Below are positions 52,912 to 61,765 of a stretch of DNA of 64,000 nt, in pieces (positions within the stretch are counted from its first letter, which is position 1; the number at the start of each line of letters is the position of its first letter). The notes beneath the pieces were generated by a model, which did not search any database, was not told the DNA's origin, and saw only the letters and a program-made list of their open reading frames with translations. The stretch lies in NCBI RefSeq assembly GCF_018101125.2, contig NZ_JAELVF020000001.1, forward strand, positions 417,189 to 481,188. The letters run 5' to 3'. Source of the stretch: Streptomyces tardus. Lineage in GTDB: Bacteria > Actinomycetota > Actinomycetes > Streptomycetales > Streptomycetaceae. A program made the position numbers and the translations under genes.

Positions 52912-54246
52912 ATGGCGGCAAGGCGTCCGCGCATCGTGATCGTCGGCGCCGGTTTCGCCGGCTACCAGTGCGCCCGAACCCTGCTGCGCCGCACCCGCGG
53001 CGCGGTCGAGGTCGTGATGATCAACCCCAACGACTACTTCCTCTACCTGCCGCTGCTCCCCGACGTCGCCGGCGGCGGCCTGGAGCCACGACGCGTCACC
53101 GTCTCGCTGCCGGCGACCCTGCCGGGCGTGCAGCTGGTGCTGGGCGAGGCGGACGGGATCGATCCCGCGCAACGCACCGTCAGCTACACCGATCCCGAGG
53201 GCACCCGGGGACGGATCGGCTACGACCGGCTGGTGCTCACCGTCGGCAGCGTCAACAAGCTGCTCCCGATCCCCGGTATCGCCGAGCACGCACTCGGCTT
53301 CCGCGGCATCGCCGAGGCGCTCTACCTGCGCGACCACCTCACGCGCCAGGCCGAGATGGCCGCCACCGCGGTCTCCCCGGTCGAGCGCCAGGCACGTACC
53401 ACCGCGGTGGTCGTCGGCGCCGGCTACACCGGCACCGAGGTCACGGCCCAGGGCGTACGGCTGACCGACGCGCTGCACCGCCAGAACACCGCGCTGGGCG
53501 CCGGCCCCAAACCGCGCTGGATCCTGGTCGACATCGCCGACCGCATCCTCCCCGAACTCGACGAGCGGCTCTCCACCGAGGCGGACCGGGTGCTGCGCGA
53601 ACGCGGTGTGGAGGTGCGCACCGGCGTCTCCGTGAAGGAGGCCGGCCCCCAGGGCGTACGTCTGAGCGACGGCACCCATGTGCCCAGCCGCACGCTGGTG
53701 TGGTGCGTGGGCGTACGACCGGACCCGTTCGTCGCCTCCCTCGGACTGCCGACCGAGAAGGGACGACTGTGCGTCGACCCCCTGCTGCGGGTCCCGCAGC
53801 AGCCGGAGATCTACTCCTGCGGCGACACGGCTGCGGTCCCGGACGCGACCAACCCCGGCAGCCACACCGCGATGACCGCCCAACACGCCCACCGGCAGGG
53901 CAAGTTGGCCGCCCACAACGTACTGGCCTCACTCGGCCGCGGCCGACCCGAGCGCTACAGCCACCACGATCTGGGCTTCATGGTCGACCTCGGCGGCAGG
54001 GACGCGGCGGCCAACCCGCTGCACGTACCGCTCTCCGGCCTGCCGGCCGCCGCCGTGACCCGCGCGTACCACCTGTTCTCACAGCCCGGCAACCGTGCCC
54101 GCGTCTCGGCCGACTGGCTGCTGGACGCCGTACTGCCGCGCCACGCGGTGCAGTTGGGCCTGATACCCGCCGGGGCCGTCCCGCTGGAGACCGACTCCCC
54201 CACCACCCCACCACCCGCCCGGACCCGCACAATCCGCCGCGAATGA
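52912..54246 (+). CDS. NAD(P)/FAD-dependent oxidoreductase, NDH-2-like
   Basis: A 444-residue flavoprotein; ATG 52912 follows AAGGAGCC. The FAD site is IVIVGAGFAGYQCARTLLRR, the NAD site is TAVVVGAGYTGTEVTAQG and the second flavin contact is IYSCGDTAAVPD. The overall pattern, including NDYFLYLPLLPDVAGGGLEP, fits the type II NADH dehydrogenase family, which feeds electrons from NADH to quinone without pumping protons. There is no obvious membrane helix except an amphipathic C-terminus. It diverges from the zinc dehydrogenase. Confidence 0.93.
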   Translation: MAARRPRIVIVGAGFAGYQCARTLLRRTRGAVEVVMINPNDYFLYLPLLPDVAGGGLEPRRVTVSLPATLPGVQLVLGEADGIDPAQRTVSYTDPEGTRGRIGYDRLVLTVGSVNKLLPIPGIAEHALGFRGIAEALYLRDHLTRQAEMAATAVSPVERQARTTAVVVGAGYTGTEVTAQGVRLTDALHRQNTALGAGPKPRWILVDIADRILPELDERLSTEADRVLRERGVEVRTGVSVKEAGPQGVRLSDGTHVPSRTLVWCVGVRPDPFVASLGLPTEKGRLCVDPLLRVPQQPEIYSCGDTAAVPDATNPGSHTAMTAQHAHRQGKLAAHNVLASLGRGRPERYSHHDLGFMVDLGGRDAAANPLHVPLSGLPAAAVTRAYHLFSQPGNRARVSADWLLDAVLPRHAVQLGLIPAGAVPLETDSPTTPPPARTRTIRRE

Positions 54247-54527
54247 ACCCCGTCGCGCACCGACGGGCGCGACGCCCCGGCGGGCATACGAGCTTGCGGG
54301 CGAGCTGGGCCTGCCGGTGAGCGGGGCTTGCGGAAGTTCGACGAGCGGGGCGTACGGGCTTGCGGACGTACGGGCGAGCGGGGCGTACCGCCTTGCGGCC
54401 GTTCGACGAGGAAGCGCAGCAACGGGCCGTTGCGCCTGCGCCGCGACCCCGGGTACGAGGTCCACGCGGACGAGCGGCACCGGGGCCCGGCGACCTGTAC
54501 AGCGCCCAAGGGGGCGGACGAGCGGCG
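54247..54527. repeat. Imperfect tandem repeats after the NDH-2-like gene
   Basis: Between about 54290 and 54430 a unit containing GAGCGGGGCGTACGGGCTTG and TTCGACGAG recurs three times with changes. No gene is visible in this 280-base gap. Confidence 0.5.
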
Positions 54528-54809
54528 CTATCCGCTGGAGACGAAGAACATCAGCGCCACCATAAACGCCGCGAGAGCCCCGAGCGTGGCACCGATGAGC
54601 GAGTGACCGAAGTTCGTCGCCCGCCCCCGCTCGCTGCGGACGATCCCGACCACACCCAGGACGACGGCGAGGAACGCCGCCGGAAGGGCCACCAGATCAC
54701 CGACGATCGGGACGATCGAACAGACCACGGCGACAACCCCCGCGACCAGCGAGACCTCCCCCGCCGTGTTCTTCGGGGCCGGACGGGAAACGAGATCCTC
54801 TGCCGGCAT
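54528..54809 (-). CDS. Small membrane protein, DUF4190-like
   Basis: A 93-residue protein from ATG 54809, preceded by GGAGGGAAGG. It has three hydrophobic segments: EVSLVAGVVAVVCSIVPIVG, LPAAFLAVVLGVVGIVRS and IGATLGALAAFMVALMFFV, the pattern of DUF4190 proteins. It contains no catalytic residues. Its function is unknown. Confidence 0.75.
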   Translation of the reverse strand: MPAEDLVSRPAPKNTAGEVSLVAGVVAVVCSIVPIVGDLVALPAAFLAVVLGVVGIVRSERGRATNFGHSLIGATLGALAAFMVALMFFVSSG

Positions 54810-55280
54810 CCCTTCCCTCCCACCTCTGTCCGCCCGCTCCGGTCGAGCGGAATTCGAAACCACACTCATCAACCACGTTCGGGGCCGCCGAAGCGTTCCC
54901 GACGAGGAACGGAGCCTGCCGCTCAACGGCGGGGACGACGCCGACGCAACGACACACTCCGTTGCGCCCGCTGCCCGGGCCACACCCGTGCCCAGCACTG
55001 CTCCTCAGCCCGATCATCACCTCACCCGCCGGACCGGACAAGCGGTGCGCCGATCCCGTACCCCGCCGACGCCCCGCACACCGGCCGAGGCGCGGCAGCC
55101 GGCCGCCGCCAGCCGGTCCGAACCGCTTCGGGACAGGTCAGACAGGTCGGTGCACCGCAGGACAGGCGGCCCGTTCAGGACAGGGGGCAGGCGGGTCGTT
55201 CCGGACAGGGGCAGACGGGTCGGTTCACCGCAGGCTCTCAGGGCAGGCCGTCGAGCCGACCGTCCCCGTCTCTCGCCCGC
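54810..55280. other. Repeat-rich intergenic region
   Basis: No gene supported. From about 55130 to 55230 the hexamer GGACAG and neighbours such as CAGACGGGTCGGTTC recur five or six times. Otherwise nothing is recognisable in this 470-base stretch. Confidence 0.5.
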
Positions 55281-55835
55281 CTACCCGTGTCCGCCGGCCC
55301 CTCCGGACTCGTTCGCCTCCCCGGACTCGTTCGGGCGTACGGGCGGTCCGTCGGGCTGTTCCCCGTCGTCCTGGACATGGACGGCGGCCTCCTCGGCGCC
55401 CGCGGCTCCCGCGTCGATGCCCACATCGGTCGCCAACAGGTCCTTCTCGCGGTCCTGGTGCAACCCGCCGTCCGGCGCGACCAGGCGGCCCGCGCGTTCG
55501 CCGCCCGCCTCCGGGTCGACGGGCTCGCCCTCGCCGCCGGGCAGGTCCCCGACCCGGTCCGCCGCGTCCAACTCCTCGTTCAGCCCGTCCGTCACGTCCG
55601 GGACCTCCTCGGCCAGCCGGCTGTCCAGCGACTCGCCCTCCTGCTGCTCCACGGCGGTTGTGCCCGGCTTGTCCACGCCGAACGGCTTCTCCGGCGGCGA
55701 GTACCCCTCGTCGAGCAGGTCGTCGTAGTCGGGCTCGTCCACCGCGTCCTGGAGGTCCAACGGAGCGGCGTCCTCCTGCTCCTCGTTGCCCCCGGTGGGC
55801 TGATAGACCTCGTCACCCATGTTCTCGCTGGTCAC
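55281..55835 (-). CDS. DUF5709 domain protein
   Basis: A 184-residue, strongly acidic protein. GTG 55835 is preferred because GGAGGAGCC precedes it; ATG 55820 is possible. It has the DUF5709 core DEPDYDDLLDEGYSPPEKPF and continues with ESLDSRLAEEVPDVTDGLNE and PEAGGERAGRLVAPDGGLHQ. These proteins are widespread small acidic stress-associated proteins of actinobacteria of unknown function. No signal peptide is present. Confidence 0.85.
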   Translation of the reverse strand: MTSENMGDEVYQPTGGNEEQEDAAPLDLQDAVDEPDYDDLLDEGYSPPEKPFGVDKPGTTAVEQQEGESLDSRLAEEVPDVTDGLNEELDAADRVGDLPGGEGEPVDPEAGGERAGRLVAPDGGLHQDREKDLLATDVGIDAGAAGAEEAAVHVQDDGEQPDGPPVRPNESGEANESGGAGGHG

Positions 55836-56019
55836 AGGCTCCTCCGTCCCTCGCACACGTACGGGGCCGACCGGTAACTCCGCCGACCCTCCACAGTTCC
55901 GCCCACCGAGTACCCGCTCCCACGCCCCCATCCCGCCCCGACCCACTCCGGCCGGCCCGAGCACAACGGCGGACCCACTCGGCGCTCACTCGCAGACCGC
56001 ATGCAGACATGACAAAACA

Positions 56020-56060
56020 GGAACGGGCGGGACCCAGTCGAACTGAGTCCCGCCCGTTCC
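56020..56060 (-). terminator. Intrinsic terminator downstream of tRNA-Arg
   Basis: Perfect 14-bp arms 56020-56033 and 56047-56060. Read on the minus strand the stem is followed by TGTTTTG, so this is a conventional Rho-independent terminator for the tRNA transcript. Confidence 0.85.
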
Positions 56061-56111
56061 CGAATGAGTACGAACCCGGTCGAAGCGGCTTTCGCGTCGC
56101 TGACCCGGAAG

Positions 56112-56183
56112 TACCCCCGGCAGGATTCGAACCTGCGCACACGGCTCCGGAGGCCGTTGCTCTATCCCCTGAGCTACGGGGGC
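56112..56183 (-). tRNA. tRNA-Arg (anticodon CCG)
   Basis: The minus strand folds into a full cloverleaf. It has acceptor arms GCCCCCG (56183-56177) and CGGGGGT (56119-56113), a D-arm with GCTCAGGGGATAGAGC, an anticodon stem-loop ACGGC-CTCCGGA-GCCGT with anticodon CCG, and a T-arm with the invariant GGTTCGAATCC. No CCA is encoded. It reads the CGG arginine codon. A terminator follows 50 bases downstream. Confidence 0.97.
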
Positions 56184-56284
56184 GCTGTCACCTTGCGGCG
56201 ACGGGTAGAACACTACCAGCTTCCGGACGGTGCCCAGCACCGGGTTTTGCGTGGTGGGGGCGCCGTCCGGAAGCGGTGGGACGG

Positions 56285-57238
56285 TCAGGCCGCGGCGTCG
56301 CGGAACTCGTCGAGGACCTTCATCAGCCGGTCCGCCTGGGGCTGGAGTTGGATGCTCTTGGCTTCGGTGCCGACCTGCGCCGGGTCACTGTGGATGACCG
56401 AGATCAGGATCTCGCCCTCGGCCCATACGCAGGTGGGGAGTTGGACCTGCACGGAGGACTGGGTCTGGGTGACCACCTGGCAGGTGACGGGCGAGTCCGA
56501 GTCGTCGACGTCGAAGTCCTTGGGCTGCACCGTGATCTTGGCGCCCGCGCCGGAGCCGGTGCCCTGGAGGAACTCGCGCTTGGCGACAGCAGTGTTGCCG
56601 AGGTTGCCCTCGTACGCGGCGACCACGAGGGTGTCGCCGCCGCCTGCGGCGAAGGTGCCTCCGAGACCGGTGACGTCCTCGGAGGGCGCCTCCCGCTGGA
56701 ACTGGTCGGACATGTCCTGGAGCATTCGGTACTCGCGGTCCAGGAGCGTCTTCGGCAGGCCCAGCTCCTTGGCGCCGGGCTCCTTGTCCGGGGTGGCGTC
56801 CGTGTCGTCGGAGTCGTCCTCGGCGTCCGCGTCGTCGGACGCGTCGTCGGAGGGGGTGACCTCGCTCGACTCGCTGGCCTTGGCGTCCTTGCCCTCGTCG
56901 TCGGGGTCGTCGAGGACGAAGAAGGTCACCGCGACCGCGAGGACAACGACCGCGACACAGGCCGCGATGACGGCGATCAGCGGGCCCTTGCCCTTGCCAC
57001 CTTCGGGCTGCTGGGGCCCTGGCGGGTACGGGCCCTGCGGCGGACCGCCCCAGGGGCCGCCCGGGCCGCCGGGGCCGCCCGGACCGGTCGGCCCGCCCGG
57101 CGGCGGCGAGCCGTACGGCTGCTGCGGCGCCCCGTAGGGCGGCTGGGGTCCTCCGGCGGGCGGCTGCTGCGGCGGACCGCCGAACTGCGGCCCTCCCGGG
57201 CCCTGTTGCGGTGGCGGCGGGAACGGGGGCGTCGTCAT
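56285..57238 (-). CDS. Proline-rich membrane-anchored protein with extracytoplasmic domain
   Basis: A 317-residue protein, ATG 57238, with GAGGA upstream. The first 85 residues are a Pro/Gly/Gln-rich cytoplasmic tail (QQPYGSPPPGGPTGPGG), followed by one membrane helix (LIAVIAACVAVVVLAVAVTF). After it come an acidic Asp/Ser linker and an extracytoplasmic domain of about 150 residues with two cysteines (DSPVTCQVV and LPTCVWAEG). Such single-span proteins are common in Streptomyces. The function is not known. Confidence 0.8.
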   Translation of the reverse strand: MTTPPFPPPPQQGPGGPQFGGPPQQPPAGGPQPPYGAPQQPYGSPPPGGPTGPGGPGGPGGPWGGPPQGPYPPGPQQPEGGKGKGPLIAVIAACVAVVVLAVAVTFFVLDDPDDEGKDAKASESSEVTPSDDASDDADAEDDSDDTDATPDKEPGAKELGLPKTLLDREYRMLQDMSDQFQREAPSEDVTGLGGTFAAGGGDTLVVAAYEGNLGNTAVAKREFLQGTGSGAGAKITVQPKDFDVDDSDSPVTCQVVTQTQSSVQVQLPTCVWAEGEILISVIHSDPAQVGTEAKSIQLQPQADRLMKVLDEFRDAAA

Positions 57239-57811
57239 CGTGAGTCCTCGGACCTGTGTGGCGTTCTGTCGAACGTGGGTGCGGACGCCCATCCTGCTAC
57301 ATGTCGCCCAACTCCCGAACTGCGGGTGCACAGCCGTACGACCCTTCCGGGAACGCACAGAGCCGGCGGACACGTCCGGGCCGGGCCCCGCGGAAGCGGC
57401 GCAGGACCGGCGCCGACCCGGCCGACACGGATCCCGCACCGGCCGGCACAGCGACGGTTTCAGCAGCCCGACCCCGGGATCGGGCTGCTGAACCCGGGCA
57501 CGGGCTGTGTTCGGGCTACCGGATCCGGAACGGCCCCGTGCCCGTGCGACGCCGCCGGGGAGGCGACCGGGGAAGCAGCCGGGGGGCGACTCTGCGCCGC
57601 AGGTCCGGCCACCACCAAGTACCCGGCCTCCACCGACCGTTGGGCCCCTCCGGGCAGGGCCGGCACATCGGCGTCCACAACAAGTCGCGTCCGGGGGATT
57701 GACGGACTTGCTGACGCGCAGTCTCATAAAGCGGGTGAGCTTGCCGACCGCCCGGCGGCCGTCCGCCCGCCGCGGCCCGGCCCTGCGGCCCGTCCACGTC
57801 AGCGAGGTGCC
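57239..57811. other. Long intergenic region with a strong hairpin
   Basis: 573 bases between divergently transcribed genes. No coding region is convincing. A 13-bp hairpin (57459-57492) lies in the middle, and shortly after it GCACGGG at 57497 pairs with CCCGTGC at 57536. The AurF-type gene promoter must lie at the right end, where GC drops slightly near 57700-57740. Confidence 0.5.
57459..57492. terminator. Perfect 13-bp hairpin in the 57-kb gap
   Basis: Arms 57459-57471 and 57480-57492 are exactly complementary with an 8-base loop. No gene ends just before it on either strand, so it may mark the edge of a lost gene or a small RNA end. Confidence 0.45.
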
Positions 57812-58756
57812 ATGACCACTACCCCTCAGCCCGCACCGGGATCCGCCGAGGCGCTGCGCGACGCGCTGGGGCTGCTCAAGGACCGCGAGCAGGTCGCCGA
57901 GCGCCTGCTGGAGTCCTCCCGCCGCCACTCCTTCGACGCGGACAAGGAGTTGGACTGGGAGGCTCCGATGCCCGCGGACAAGTGGTTCTGGCCGCCGGAG
58001 CTGGTCTCGCTCTATGACACCCCGCTGTGGCGGCGGATGTCGCAGGAGCAGCGGATGGAGCTGGCCCGTCACGAGGCCGCCGCGCTGGCGTCGCTGGGCA
58101 TCTGGTTCGAGATCATCCTGATGCAGCTGCTGGTGCGGCACATCTACGACAAGTCGTTGACGAGTTCCCATGTGCGGTACGCGCTCACCGAGATCGCCGA
58201 CGAGTGCCGTCACTCGATGATGTTCGCGCGCATGATCACCCACAGCGGTACGCCCGCATACCCGGTCTCGCGACTGAACCACAATCTGGCGCGGGTCCTC
58301 AAGACCGTCTCGACCACGCCCGGTTCGTTCGCCTGCACACTGCTCGGCGAAGAGGTGCTGGACTGGATGCAGCGGCTGACCTTCCCGGACGAGCGCGTCC
58401 AGCCGCTGGTGCGCGGCGTGACGCGCATCCACGTGGTGGAGGAGGCGCGGCATGTGCGGTACGCGCGGGAGGAGTTGCGGCGCCAGATGGTGACCGCGCC
58501 GCGCTGGCAGCAGGAGATGACGAGAATCAGCTGCGGCGAGGCGGCCCGCGTCTTCTCCGTCGCGTTCGTCAATCCGCAGGTCTACACGAACGTGGGGCTC
58601 GACCGTCGCGAGGCCGTGGCGCAGGTGAAGGCGAGCGGCCATCGCCGCGAGGTGATGCAGGCAGGGGCGAAACGGCTCACGGACTTCCTCGACGACGTCG
58701 GCATCCTGCGCGGCGTCGGTCGGCGGATGTGGAAGAGCAGCGGCCTCCTGGCCTGA
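57812..58756 (+). CDS. AurF-type di-iron N-oxygenase
   Basis: A 314-residue protein, ATG 57812, with AGCGAGGTG upstream. All AurF metal ligands are recognisable: E100 (GIWFEIILMQ), E131 and H134 (EIADECRHSMMF), E181 (LGEEVLDW), and H207, E211 and H214 (IHVVEEARHVRYA). The H-x3-E-x2-H spacing is identical to AurF. The family oxidises aromatic amines to nitro compounds (p-aminobenzoate N-oxygenase), while other members act on fatty acids or unknown substrates. A TetR regulator gene follows in the same direction. No biosynthetic cluster is visible around it. Confidence 0.88.
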   Translation: MTTTPQPAPGSAEALRDALGLLKDREQVAERLLESSRRHSFDADKELDWEAPMPADKWFWPPELVSLYDTPLWRRMSQEQRMELARHEAAALASLGIWFEIILMQLLVRHIYDKSLTSSHVRYALTEIADECRHSMMFARMITHSGTPAYPVSRLNHNLARVLKTVSTTPGSFACTLLGEEVLDWMQRLTFPDERVQPLVRGVTRIHVVEEARHVRYAREELRRQMVTAPRWQQEMTRISCGEAARVFSVAFVNPQVYTNVGLDRREAVAQVKASGHRREVMQAGAKRLTDFLDDVGILRGVGRRMWKSSGLLA

Positions 58757-58882
58757 GCGGGGCCTCGGGGCCGGACCCCCGTCCCGGCCACGTCCCGGCC
58801 GTCGGTCCGCGCGCCCGGTTCCGTGCGATGACGTCGGTATCTGACCCCCGGTACGGACCAGGGTGCGGTTACGCTGCCTGGC

Positions 58883-59596
58883 ATGACCGTCCCGGCGTAC
58901 CGAAGACTGAGCGTGGAAGAACGACGCAGCCAACTGCTCTCCACGGCGCTCAACCTGTTCTCCGGCCAGGCGCCGGAGGAGGTCTCGCTGGAGGACGTGG
59001 CCGCCGCGGCGGGGGTGTCCAGGCCGCTCGTCTACCGCTACTTCCCCGGCGGCAAGCAGCAGTTGTACGAGGCGGCGCTGCGCAGCGCCGCCGACGAGTT
59101 GGAGACGTGTTTCAACGAGCCGAAGGTCGGTTCGCTGACCGAGAGGCTGCAACGCGCACTCGGGCGCTATCTGTTGTTCATCGACGAGCACGACGCGGGG
59201 TTCAGCGCCCTGCTGCGCGGCGGAAGCGTGGTGGAGACCTCCAGCACGAGCGCCATAGTCGACGAGGTGCGCCGGCAGGCGGCCGTGCAGATTCTTTCGC
59301 ATCTGGAGGTGTCCGATCCCGGCCCGCTGCTGAGCACGGCCGTGCGGACGTGGATCTCCTCCGTCGAGGCCGCCTCCCTGATCTGGCTGGACGGTGGCCG
59401 CCCGATGCCCCGCGAGGAGCTGCGGGACTGGCTCATCGACCAGCTGATGTGCACGCTGGTGACGACCGGTTCTCGGGACGAACAGGCCGCCGCCTGCATC
59501 GAGTTGGCCGTCGACCTGGAGGAGCCCGGCGGTCCGCTCGCGCAGCTCGCCCACCGGGTCCTCCCGGTCGTGACGCCGGCCGCGCGCCTACTGTGA
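58883..59596 (+). CDS. TetR-family transcriptional regulator
   Basis: A 237-residue protein, ATG 58883. The helix-turn-helix ([20 protein letters not shown]) follows a standard first helix [20 protein letters not shown]. The ligand-binding half is all-helical. It lies 126 bases after the di-iron oxygenase gene on the same strand and probably regulates it. The effector is unknown. Confidence 0.93.
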   Translation: MTVPAYRRLSVEERRSQLLSTALNLFSGQAPEEVSLEDVAAAAGVSRPLVYRYFPGGKQQLYEAALRSAADELETCFNEPKVGSLTERLQRALGRYLLFIDEHDAGFSALLRGGSVVETSSTSAIVDEVRRQAAVQILSHLEVSDPGPLLSTAVRTWISSVEAASLIWLDGGRPMPREELRDWLIDQLMCTLVTTGSRDEQAAACIELAVDLEEPGGPLAQLAHRVLPVVTPAARLL

Positions 59597-59606
59597 GCGG
59601 GCGGCG

Positions 59607-59870
59607 ATGAGGAGCGAGGACACACGGTTCGAGGGCGGCCCGATGGACGGGCGCGTACTGCCCGTGCTGGTCGGCGCGACGGGCAGACCACCCACGGTCT
59701 ACGAGCTGCCGGTGCCGGACCCGGACGGCGGCGAGCCCACGGTGTACATCTACCGGCTGGAGCCGGCGACGGTCACGCCCCGGCTGCGGCTGCCGCGCGA
59801 TTTCCGGTACGTCTACGTCCCGGAGGGCCGGCCGCGCCGCTTCCGCTGGCCCTGGTCCCGGATGGACTGA
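59607..59870 (+). CDS. Small hypothetical protein
   Basis: An 87-residue protein, ATG 59607, ten bases after the TetR stop, so probably in the same transcript. It has a beta-rich look: [40 protein letters not shown], and a basic C-terminus ([13 protein letters not shown]). It has no known family and no signal peptide. Confidence 0.6.
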   Translation: MRSEDTRFEGGPMDGRVLPVLVGATGRPPTVYELPVPDPDGGEPTVYIYRLEPATVTPRLRLPRDFRYVYVPEGRPRRFRWPWSRMD

Positions 59871-60141
59871 CCCGGCCCGGGCCCGACCGTTGCCCGGCCG
59901 TTCCCGGACAGGCCGTTCCCGGACAGGCCGGCCCCGGAACGAGCGGCCCGGGAGGGCGGCCCCGGAGAGGCGGGCCGGGTGAGGCCCCGGGTCGGGGTCG
60001 GAGGTGCGGTCCTCGCCGTCGGCACCGGAGGACGGGCGCCATCGGGTGAGCGGGCGAGCGGTTCGGCCCAATCCGAGCAGAAAATACGACAACTCTGGCG
60101 TCGCCCCTGTCACGATCACCGGCGTGACCGGAGGTGATGAC

Positions 60142-61614
60142 GTGTCAGCGAGCAGAGCGACCAGTGCGGCCACCGGCCGACGTCGGGACGAAGGCGCGGT
60201 CGGCCCGTGCGCGGCCCGGTGCGGTACGGGCTGCGAGCACGGCCCCGCACACGAGCACAGCTGCCCACACGGCCCGGAACCCGACCGTGCGTACGGCCCG
60301 CAACCCGTACACGGCCCCGGCCCCGCGCACGAGCCCGGCCCCGCGTGCAACTGCGGGTACGGCCGCGGGCGCCGGGGCGAGGCGCGGGCAGGGCGTCGGC
60401 TGCGTGGTCGGGGCGGCCGACGGCGTACCGCGGTGGTCGGCGGCGCCGCGGCTTCGATGCTGCTGGCGCTTGTGGCGCACGGCGGCCCGCTGCCCGACCG
60501 GGCGCACGCCGCACCGCCGGACCGGCCGGTCGCCGAACTGCCCGACCGGCCGGTCACCGAGCTGCTCGGCGAGCTCCGCCATCGCCACCGGGCGGCCGGC
60601 GCCGCCACCCGGGCGTACCACGCCGCGCAGGTGCGGCTGCGTACCCAGCGCGCCAAGGTGGCCCGGCTCGACAAGCAGCTCAGGAGCGCCCGTTCGGATC
60701 TGGGCCTGCGCCGGGTGGACGCGGGACGACTGGCCCGTGCGCAGTACCGGGACCGTACGGCCGGCCTCACTCCGTATCTGCGCATGGCGCTCACCGACGA
60801 TCCCCAACGCGCCTTGGAACAGCGGCACTTGCTGCGCCGCGCGGCCAACGGGCAGGCGCTGGCGCTCAGTCGGCTGAGGGGCGGTGAACAGCGGCTGAGT
60901 GCTTCGACTGCGCGCGCCCGCAAGGCACTTGCCCGACAGCGCGCACTCGCCTCCGAGCAGAAGGCGCGGCGGGACACGGTGCGGGACCGGCTCGACTCGG
61001 TCGCCGAGCTGCTGGGGTCGTTCAGCGAGCGTGAACGGGCCGAGATGGCGAAACTGAAACCGCAGCGTTCGGGCGGCGGAGGGAAGAAGTTCCTCGCCAC
61101 CGGACTGCTGCGCGGAAGCTCCACGCCGTCGGCGGCCGGCGGCGCGGCGGTGGAGTTCGCGGTGCGGCAGATCGGCAAGCCCTACCGCTGGGGCGCGACC
61201 GGGCCCCGGTCCTTCGACTGCTCGGGGCTCACCAGCAGGGCCTGGTCCGCGGCGGCCGAGGACGGCACACCCGCGGCCCGCGGGAGGACGGCTGCCGGGG
61301 CGGTGCCGCGCACCAGCCAGGAGCAGTGGCGGGCGCTGACCAGGATCGAACTCTCCCAACTGCGCCCCGGGGATCTGGTGGTCTACTTCGAGGACGCCTC
61401 ACATGTGGCGCTCTACCTCGGGAAGGGGCAGGTGGTGCACGCACCGCGCCCCGGCAGCAGGGTGAAGGTCTCACCGGTCGCGGCGAACCCGGTGCTCGGC
61501 GCCGTACGGCCCGATCCGCACGCCGCCGCGCTCGACCGTTACACGCCTCCGACGCTGCCGAAGGGCGCCACCGACGGCGACGACACCGGCCACTCGGGGG
61601 CCGCCGCACCCTGA
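60142..61614 (+). CDS. NlpC/P60-family peptidoglycan hydrolase with coiled coil
   Basis: A 490-residue protein. GTG 60142 is chosen because GGAGG lies seven bases upstream; GTG 60124 is possible. The N-terminal about 85 residues are unusual, rich in His, Cys, Pro and Gly (CEHGPAHEHSCPHGPEP), and precede an export signal (TAVVGGAAASMLLALVAHGG). A long coiled-coil region (AQVRLRTQRAKVARLDKQLR and onward) follows. The C-terminal NlpC/P60 domain has the catalytic C360 (FDCSGLT), H421 (SHVALYLG) and H433 (VVHAPRPG). It should cut the peptide stem of peptidoglycan. Confidence 0.9.
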   Translation: MSASRATSAATGRRRDEGAVGPCAARCGTGCEHGPAHEHSCPHGPEPDRAYGPQPVHGPGPAHEPGPACNCGYGRGRRGEARAGRRLRGRGGRRRTAVVGGAAASMLLALVAHGGPLPDRAHAAPPDRPVAELPDRPVTELLGELRHRHRAAGAATRAYHAAQVRLRTQRAKVARLDKQLRSARSDLGLRRVDAGRLARAQYRDRTAGLTPYLRMALTDDPQRALEQRHLLRRAANGQALALSRLRGGEQRLSASTARARKALARQRALASEQKARRDTVRDRLDSVAELLGSFSERERAEMAKLKPQRSGGGGKKFLATGLLRGSSTPSAAGGAAVEFAVRQIGKPYRWGATGPRSFDCSGLTSRAWSAAAEDGTPAARGRTAAGAVPRTSQEQWRALTRIELSQLRPGDLVVYFEDASHVALYLGKGQVVHAPRPGSRVKVSPVAANPVLGAVRPDPHAAALDRYTPPTLPKGATDGDDTGHSGAAAP

Positions 61615-61649
61615 GCGACGGCCCCCGGCCGTGGTGGCGGCGGGAGACC

Positions 61650-61691
61650 CCGCCACCGCCGCCACCGCCGCCACCGCCGCCACCGCCGCTG
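61650..61691. repeat. 9-bp tandem repeat between convergent genes
   Basis: CGCCACCGC is repeated about four and a half times. Together with the upstream GGTGGCGG it can form hairpins that may end both convergent transcripts. Confidence 0.6.
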
Positions 61692-61765
61692 CGGCGTTCA
61701 CCGACGGGGCATCAACTCGCTTTGTACAGGCGGCTTTTGTACGTGCTGGTCTTCCTCGGCGAGGC

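Noticed and set aside
54962..58756. A very long plus-strand frame ending in the AurF-type gene
   Set aside because: Only codons from 57812 match the oxygenase family. The upstream part crosses a tRNA, a DUF5709 gene and intergenic repeats in antisense and is open because of high GC.
60040..60141. Possible c-di-AMP (ydaO) riboswitch before the NlpC/P60 gene
   Set aside because: Cell-wall hydrolase genes of Streptomyces often carry one, but the characteristic conserved boxes are not present here.
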